A stretch of DNA of 64,000 nt from Piper betle (taxonomy: Eukaryota > Streptophyta > Magnoliopsida > Piperales > Piperaceae): positions 124,001 through 188,000 of the forward strand of contig JAURVB010012950.1 of assembly GCA_033002965.1 (NCBI GenBank), given 5' to 3'. A model generated the notes under the pieces. That model made no database searches. It was not told the DNA's origin and saw only the letters and a program-made list of their open reading frames with translations. Shown piece by piece: positions 57,263-64,000 of this stretch; the stretch's first letter is position 1, and the number at the start of each line of letters is the position of its first letter. Position numbers and translations under genes: made by a program.

Positions 57263-58938
57263 ATAAGGATAAAGGACAAAGTTGTCAGATACGACTGCAG
57301 GGACACGGAGGCTAAATGGCGTCATGGATTGGAACGTGAGTGGCCGATGCAAGGGGTGGCAAGTTATCCTTGACATACGAGGTAGAAAGTTGAGGCGGCT
57401 CATTTCCGTAGTGTTGATTTTCATTTCGCATAGACAAGCCGTAGTCTTTTCTAAGGCTCGTTGTAGGAGAGCTTCGAGATGATGCGTCCATTCTTTATTT
57501 TGCTCAAGACGTTCTGGAAGTTGTTGCATACTTGAGGGAGCGGATTGACCCTCATTAAGTGTCATTGTTCCTCGTGAACATTGGGCGGAGAGGAATGAGA
57601 AGGATCTTGAGGCGTTGTATCCTCCGAGGAATTGCCTGACATTGTGGTCATTTTCGCAGTTTGTGGCGCCGTTATTGACAAAATCAGTCACTTTGATGAC
57701 AGTGCAACCATTGTTCAGGTCCTCAATAGTGTCACCATTATATTTGTGTAGCGATATGCTCGCACAGATTTTTTGTGTGACATCTTTTTATGTCACCCCA
57801 AGGCGCCCTTATTCTGGAAGTGATATACGATCTGTCAACAAAGCAGAAAAATACACAGGGGTTTTTTATGTCACTCAATGACAAGACAATAACATGATCA
57901 TTATTATTTCCTTGATCAATCAAATGCAATTGATAATCAAATAAAATTACATTTTTAAACAAACTCAAAATATGCACGCACTTGAAGGCACTAATATTGC
58001 TTGCTATGATGCTCCGTTGATAAAGTTGACTGCGCCAATGCGTCTTGGACGTCAAGAAAGGCGGGATACCGAGTTTTGCTTCGGAGTTTGGGAAGTTGAG
58101 TAATTGATTTCCAAATTAAATCCGGGACGGATCAACCAAGCCGAACTGGTTCGGTTCAAACAAATAAGTTGTGCCGAGTAGGCCTGGCTTGTGAGCTGGG
58201 TGGGTACAAATCGAGTCGCAAACGGCTAGAGATCACGGCAAGCGCAAAGGCGTGCGACAATGATCAGCAGGTGCAGACACAATCAGCAATCTGAAGTAGC
58301 AAGCAGCAATAAGGCTTGCTGGTTAAATGGATTTGATCGGCACAGTAAACGGGTTGTAGACCCGCTTCTGGACCTTTCTCCCTCCCGACGTTTCTTCTTC
58401 TTTAACGACGTCGTCGGCTCATGGACTTTTCCAGGTGACCTGCGGCTGCCACCTCCTATAGAAGGCAGTACGAGGAAGACAACGGAAGTGCTTCAATGGC
58501 CAGAGATGTCCCAGGTGAATCCAAGATGACAATAATCTCCTAGTGTACTCTGCTCTTCCCCATGATCGTCTGTTCTGGTCGGCAGCGAGGCGTTTAGGGG
58601 TCCAAGTTATGGAGGGAGGATGGTGGGAACAGCGTGGACGCTGAAACAACCTGTGGCTCGGACTCCAGTGGTCGGAGAACAGCCAAACAACCCCGGCAAC
58701 TTTGGACGGTCGCCAAGTGCTGACCTTGGTCTCCACCTCCCTCGGCGATTCTCAGCCCGGGTAACGAGGTTCCGGCTATCTCCTCGGCAGGAGCAGCAGT
58801 CCTTCACGTTATTAGTCTACTTGCGGTAGGTGGTTTATAGCATAGACAAGTGTTATAACTTTTAAAACTTAAGTTTTAAACAAAACTTTATTAGCCTTCA
58901 TATCATATCATGAACTAAATTAAATTAGATAGTGGAAA
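57263..58938. other. unassigned region, no gene recognised
   Basis: Less AT-rich than its surroundings, with several short open frames. One reverse-strand frame (57224-57691) of 155 codons overlaps the LTR end and shows no family motif. I see no splice-consistent gene model, RNA gene or element boundary. The part 58130-58830 is comparatively GC-rich and could be old coding or promoter DNA. Confidence 0.4.
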
Positions 58939-59715
58939 TATGGTTGCAAAAATCAGAATCGGAATCGGTTTTCGAAAGGGTCGGAGTTGGAATTGAAATC
59001 GGTCTAAATCGGACAAGAATTTGTTCAGTTGAATAGGTCTAAATCAGTCTAATCGGTCATATATAATAATTTGACAATTCATAATATAAATATATAAAAA
59101 TTAGGTATTGATGTTACTTTGATATTATTATGTGTATTATAGTTTATGATATTTTTTTAATATTTTTTAAGATTTTTTTAATTATTTAGAATTAATTATT
59201 ATTTGTGAATAAAGTTGGTGTCGAGTCAACTTTTAATTACTAGAATCCCACCCTCTTTCACCCCTGCCACCGGCGCCAACACCCTACCTCGCCTCCCCCT
59301 GCCGGCCCTGCATTGCCCGGCCTCTCCCCGCCGGCCCTGCCCTGCCCTACCCTACCTGGCCTCACCCTGCCAGCCCTGCCCCCGCCCGACCCCACCCTAC
59401 TGGCCATGCCCCGCCCAGTCCCCCACCTTCAGCCTCTACCCCACCCTGCCACCCTCGTCCTGTCGGAGGCGAGGTTGCCAGGGCGGAGGCGAGGTCGGAG
59501 GTGAGGAAGCGCGGCGGCATAGTGGGGAGACGGGCAATTTTAGGTTTTTAAAATCAAAATTCCAATTTTACCCATGTTTAAATAATTTAATAAATATCAT
59601 ACCTAGGGTATTTTACTCATTTACCCAAAAACCGATTCTTCCCGATTTACCCCGATTCCAAATTGGATTTAAATCGTTCGGCCCTAAAATCGGATCGGCA
59701 CGTTGCTGATCCATG
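58939..59715 (+). mobile_element. non-autonomous hAT-like element, copy 2
   Basis: Begins with (C/T)ATGGTTGCAAAAATCAG and ends near GTTGCTGATCCATG, imperfect inverted ends of hAT type. The interior is the reverse complement of copy 1 (19642-20307): repeated 'cagaatcggaatcgg' phrases, an AT-rich middle, 'gtcgagtcaacttttaattac' (59221-59241), a C-rich block (59248-59480), 'acccatgttta' and 'aaatcgttcggcc'. No transposase. Flanks AGTGGAAA and AATGGAAG are only a 6/8 candidate target duplication. Confidence 0.6.
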
Positions 59716-59721
59716 CATCTA

Positions 59722-60077
59722 TGACAATGGAAGCGTATCTGAATCCATAAAAGCAATTACGAGAAATACAAAAATCCATGAGTGGAAGCGTATTTGAATC
59801 GGCGAAGTTATTTATAGTTTTAGTTTCATAATTTTAATTTTACCCATCATAAAAGAGAAATTACAAAATGATATCTACATATTGAATTTCACAGCTTTAT
59901 TAATGGTATTCATATTGAATTTTACATATTTATTTATAGTATTTACATTGAATTCCACACCTAATTTATGACCCATAAATACTTAACTTTAATAGCTCAA
60001 TTAAATTTAGGCTAACCTTAAATAATAGTATATGATACAATTCTCGATTCAAGTATATGTATGTCCAACATCCAACA
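59722..60077 (-). repeat. 3' LTR of the Ty1/copia element
   Basis: On the reverse strand the LTR starts TGTTGGATGTTGGACA (right edge 60077), directly after the purine-rich tract AAATGGAAGAT (60078-60088 read in reverse). The left edge is uncertain: 'tggaagcgtat.tgaatc' occurs twice (59727 and 59782), and either copy could lie at the boundary. Confidence 0.55.
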
Positions 60078-60399
60078 ATCTTCCATTTATACTATATATA
60101 TATACACAAAGATAATTGTATATAACCTTATGAGCTCAAAAATAACATATGCTATTATTCTAAAATAACAATCTCTTCAATTAATTAATGTTAATATAGG
60201 ATCAAGGCGATTTTCGTTACATTTATCGTAACTAAACCCATCTATGGTTACATACATCAACATGATTAAATGACATAAATCAAGTGTGGATCTGTAGCAT
60301 GAAAATTACATGTAATTTGATCTAAACATGCATATTTTCAACTGGTCCAACCTTATGAGATCACTGAAGTAGAGTGAAACAATGAAACATAAACCAAAT

Positions 60400-61130
60400 A
60401 CCGCACCAAAACAACTCCTACTAAAGTAGCATATTATCAAATGATACTACACCCATATGAGCAACATGCTCATGAAAGACCTTAGGCAGTAAACTTTTAG
60501 TAAGTGGATTTTCAACCATGGAATTTGTCCCAATATGCACTATAGAGACTTTACCAAAACTTTATCACTCTAAACTCTTTCTTTCACAACAAGGAACTTG
60601 ATATCTATGAGCTCCTGTGTTATTTGAATATGTTATTATAGACTGATTATCACAAAATTACTTAAATGGTCTTTCAATATTATCAATAATGCGCAGCCTT
60701 GTGACAAAATTACGCAACTATATTCCCTGATTGGATGCCTCATATCAAGCCATGAATTCATCTACCACGGTGGAAGAAGCTATGAGTGTTTGCTTAGCAC
60801 TCTTCCAAGAACTAGCTCCTCCAGCAAATAGGTAGATATAGCTTGACATCTACCAAAATTGGAATCAGAATACCGAATGATCTCAAGTTGATCTGACTTT
60901 TGATATGTAAGCATGTAATGTTTTGTTCTTTAATGATACCTCATGACTTTATTGGCTGCTTTCCAATGATCCAATTCTGAATTACTTAAATATCAGCCCA
61001 ACATTCTAATAATATACGCAATATTTGGATGCGTACATACTTGAGCATACATAAGACTTCCTATTATTGAAGCATAGGGAATCTTATGCATTTCCTTTCC
61101 TTATGTGTCATTTTTAAGACATTGATTGAG
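60400..61130 (-). pseudogene. copia RNase H remnant
   Basis: Reverse-strand pieces: KIPYASIIGSLMYAQVCTHPNIAY (about 61010-61085), LSNSELDHWKAANKVMRY (about 60930), then YSDSNFGRC with SWKSAKQTLIASSTVVDEFMA, and finally the C-terminal HIGTNSMVENPLTK and HEHVAHMG (about 60440-60530). These are the usual copia RNase H landmarks (D-S/A-D, KQ..VA.S(S/T).EAE(Y/F), (D/N)..TK). Frame changes and stops interrupt them. Confidence 0.75.
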
Positions 61131-61342
61131 ACTGAATTTGTCTCTTTTAGAAACCAGGGTATTTCCTGGTTACAACCTTACATGCCAAATCTTTTAAGCA
61201 CTTTTTCTAATAGGTCTTTTGTGATAATCCGAGTATACATCAAGAGCGATCCCCATGTATTTGAATTCCTAATACAAAAGACTCATTTCAAGATATTTCA
61301 TTTCAAAATCTTCGATAAAAATCTCTTGTTGTCGTGTAAGAA

Positions 61343-61461
61343 ACCTATATCATTACTGACAAGCAATATATCATCAACATATAAAACCAGAAAATATACT
61401 TACCTATATCATTACTGACAAGCAATATATCATCAACATATAAAACTAGGAAATATACTTA
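61343..61461. repeat. 59-bp tandem duplication in copia RT
   Basis: Two direct copies beginning 'acctatatcattactgac' at 61343 and 61402, differing at two or three positions. On the reverse strand each copy encodes the RT catalytic stretch YVDDILLVSNDI, so the active-site box is present twice; 59 is not a multiple of three, so the frame shifts. Confidence 0.85.
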
Positions 61462-62080
61462 CTCCCACTAAACTTATGGTATATTCAATCATCAATCGCA
61501 TTCATCTCAAAATCGAACGAGAGAATAATTTAATGAAATTTGTGAAACCATTGACGAGAAGCCTGCTTCAGTTCATAGATGGATTTCTTTAATTTGCAAA
61601 CCATATTCTTTAAATCTCCTGATACAAAGTTTTCTAGGTGCACCATATAAATTGATTCATCAATGTCACTATTTAAAAACACAGTCTTTACATCCATCTG
61701 ATGTAACTCAAGATAAAAATGTGACAATAATGCCATAATTATTTTGAATGAGTCTTTCGATGAAACTGAAGAGAAAGTTTCATTATAATCGATGCCTTCT
61801 TTTTGAGTGAAGCCCATCGCAATAAGACTAACCTTATATCTTTCTACATTACCTTTTGAATCCTTTTGGTTTTAAATAGCCATTTACAACCAATAGGTTT
61901 TATACTTTCAAGCAGTAGAACAATATCCCAAATGTCATTATCTTTCATTGACTTCATCTCTTCATTCATGGCATCAATCTACTTTTGAGAATTAGAACTC
62001 TTTATGGCTTGATGAAAGTTGATTGGATCATCTTCCATAATTCCAATGTTATCCTTATGTTTTTGGAGAAAGATGATATA
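61462..62080 (-). pseudogene. copia reverse transcriptase remnant
   Basis: A 95-residue reverse-strand open piece (61530-61817) contains the copia RT blocks KEGIDYNETFSSVSSKDS, LELHQMDVKTVFLNSDIDESIYM and LKKSIYELKQASRQW. Upstream pieces carry AMNEEMKSMKDNDIWD and IGCKWLFKTK (about 61850-61990). The catalytic YVDD lies downstream in the duplicated tract. The frame breaks between 61818 and 61880. Confidence 0.85.
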
Positions 62081-62459
62081 ATCATCTGAAATTGCATTTC
62101 TCCTTTCTCTTGTGGATCTCCTCAATGGCATTTCCTCTTGAGGTTGTTGATTTTCCTCTTTAAGTATAACTTAATGATTGTGATTAGGGAAAATCTCGAT
62201 ATTGTCTTCTAATTTTGATATTGTTTCTTGAACAACATGAGGAATATAATCCTGATTATTATCAAGAACAATCATGAGAAGATAAACAGATTCTTCTTCA
62301 AAGACAAAGTCTCTAATTTTGTTTATCCCTCCAAACTCAACACCCTCAAAGAAGTAGGTATTTCTCGTCTCAAAGAATGGCCTTGTTGCGGGATCATAAA
62401 ACTTATACCCTCTAAACCATTCAGAGTACCTAACAAAATAACTACTAATTATTCTTAAG

Positions 62460-63150
62460 TTCAGTTTCGTTTCATTTGGCCTATAAGGCCTTGCCTCACT
62501 TGGATAACCCCAAATGCATAAATCCTTAATACTGAGTTATTTTCTAGTCTACAATTCATAAGGTAACTGTTGCCTTTGTTAGTACTCTATTAAGAAGATA
62601 TGTTGTTGTCTTTAGTACCTCACCCTAGAGTAAATGAGGTAAAGTAGTATGAGCAATCATACTTCTTACTATGTCTTTAATGTTCGGTTTTGTCTCTCAA
62701 CAACACCATTCATGCTAGGAGTACCTGACATTGTGTATTGTGGGACAATTTTGCACTCTTCTAGGAATTTGGCAAATGGTCAAGGATATTGTACACCTGA
62801 TCCATCATATTTATCATAGTATTCACCACTATGATTAGAACTGATAGCCTTCATAGTTTTGTCAAGTAATTCTCAACTTCAGCCTTATATGCCATAAATA
62901 TGTCCAATGCTTGAGGACTTCTCATGAATGAGATAAAGGTAACCATAACTAGAATAATTATACATGAATGTAATAAAATATTGTTGACCATTCTAAGAAG
63001 CCGTAGGAAATGACTCATAAATATTCATATGTATTAGTTTTAAGACGCTTGAAGATCTATTGGCACCTAGTCTCCTTATATTTTTTGTTTTCCCGTCATG
63101 CACTCAGTATAGACTTGAAGATCTGATAAATTAAGAGATTCAAGAATTCC
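62460..63150 (-). pseudogene. copia integrase remnant
   Basis: The reverse strand at about 62680-62745 encodes SGTPSMNGVVERQNRTLKD, the diagnostic copia integrase block around the last catalytic Glu. The C-terminal stretch with YPSEARPYRP and FYDPATRPFFETRNTYFFEG follows at about 62330-62510. Multiple frame changes. Confidence 0.75.
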
Positions 63151-63649
63151 ATCTCACATAAGTCGTTCAATTATTTTTTTAGAAATTTGTCCTAAATTCT
63201 TATACCAGAGTAAAATAGAATTCTCATTTGTTTCCATAAAAGACAAGGAAAGTTTTCATAAAAGATGCAATATTATCAAGTAAATATAGATTATCATAAA
63301 AAGACAAAGAACCTGTACCCATAATATTTGAATTTAGAAAAAGACTGAAGTTATTATTTTTAAATGAACAAGAGTAACCGGATTTGTCCAATTTAGAAAT
63401 AGAAACCAAATTCCATCTAAAAGATAATACTTCATGTCTTTTTCAAATCCAAATAATATCTTCCCTTCAATAATAATCTAAAAATCCATATTGCTTCAAC
63501 TATAACTGATTTGCCATCACCCACATAGATGAATCTTCCAATATCATTTGGCTTTTGGTAATTGAGACAACTCTACATTGACACACTTATGTGAGTTGTA
63601 GTACTTGAATCTAGCCACCAAGTGTGTATTGGTACTGAAGCTAAATTAA

Positions 63650-64000
63650 CCAACCAAGTGTGTAATACTTGTGCATTCCTTCTTCATATATACAGGTTTA
63701 CCACAAAAGAAATAACAAGAAGCCTAATTTTCTTCTTATTTTTGTCCTGATAGTTACTAGCCAAGTGAGCACTTTTAACCTGTTCTTGCTTCAACCTTTC
63801 TTCTTCTTACACACCATAAGAAATGAGCTCATTAAGAGTTCATTTGTCCCTTTGCAGTTATAATTGACCTTGAATTGACTAAATTGTGTTGGAAGCAAAA
63901 TTAAAATTAAATGCACGAGCAAATCCTCATTAGCTCTAACCTTAGTGCTTTTAGTTTTGAAGCAATATTTGACATTTCTAAGATGTAATTTCTTATGCTT
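63650..64000 (-). pseudogene. copia gag C-terminal part with zinc-knuckle remnant
   Basis: Reverse-strand pieces: SNIASKLKALRLEL near the window edge, NSRSIITAKGQMNS and RRRKVEARTG, then CYFFCGKPVYMKKEC near 63665-63710. This is a copia-type CCHC motif with Gly-His altered and one residue too many. The family's usual wording (lin LELPEDLLVHLIL...FS.FK.SYN) is recognisable but interrupted by stops. Confidence 0.6.

Larger units (their letters stand above)
59722..64000 (-). mobile_element. degenerate Ty1/copia element, 3' part
   Basis: Read on the reverse strand from the window's right end: gag with a zinc-knuckle remnant, integrase, then reverse transcriptase, RNase H and 3' LTR. Integrase before RT defines Ty1/copia. 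All domains have stops or frame changes. The 5' LTR and gag start lie beyond the window. Confidence 0.85.

Noticed and set aside
57224..57691. 155-residue reverse-strand protein
   Set aside because: It overlaps the gypsy LTR end and shows no recognisable motif; kept only as part of the unassigned region.
59215..59709. 164-residue Pro/Leu-rich frame
   Set aside because: It falls in the C-rich insert of the hAT-like element; the counterpart in copy 1 is not conserved as protein.

Overview
This window is nuclear DNA of a flowering plant: an AT-rich, transposon-packed intergenic landscape around one spliced gene. The plant call rests on four things. There is a seven-exon protein kinase gene of the plant cyclin-dependent-kinase-related (CRK/IBS1-like) group. 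There are Ty3/gypsy and Ty1/copia LTR retrotransposons primed by initiator-Met tRNA. There are TRIM elements. There are non-autonomous hAT-like and (TA)n-flanked inverted-repeat elements. I cannot name the species.

Layout. Positions 1-34242 are almost wholly fossil LTR-retrotransposon material, dominated by one family with unusually long LTRs (about 3 kb, called LTR-A here), present as whole, truncated, nested and abutting copies on both strands. A degenerate element with two homologous LTRs spans about 21943-31925; its left LTR is interrupted by a reverse-strand solo LTR (23247-25438) with a perfect 5-bp target duplication. A related degenerate internal region lies at 3473-5890. Smaller guests are a TRIM solo LTR (15240-15392), two (TA)n-flanked inverted-repeat elements (16967-18731) and a hAT-like element (19642-20307).

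Positions about 34550-40700 hold the kinase gene: a promoter with a TATA box, a GA-rich leader with three upstream ORFs, seven coding exons and an intact TRIM in the last intron. As sequenced, exon 1 is one base out of frame with the kinase domain at a run of six G, so the gene is either mis-assembled there or damaged.

Positions 42285-57262 are nested retroelements. A decayed Ty3/gypsy element (44312-57262; protease, RT, RNase H, truncated integrase) was split by a young element at 47239-55203. The young element has near-identical 2.85/2.97-kb LTRs, a perfect GTCAG target duplication and an open 630-codon gag, but no pol. It is a gag-only (TR-GAG type) element and the best-preserved member of the LTR-A family.

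Positions 57263-64000 hold unassigned DNA, a second hAT-like copy (58939-59715) and the 3' part of a reverse-strand, degenerate Ty1/copia element that runs off the window.

The most unusual signals are the gag-only element family itself, the inverted repeat at its LTR start, and a TTGACTCGAGTC-type module followed by a GC-rich block. That module recurs inside otherwise unrelated element types (long LTRs, hAT-like elements, (TA)n-flanked element).
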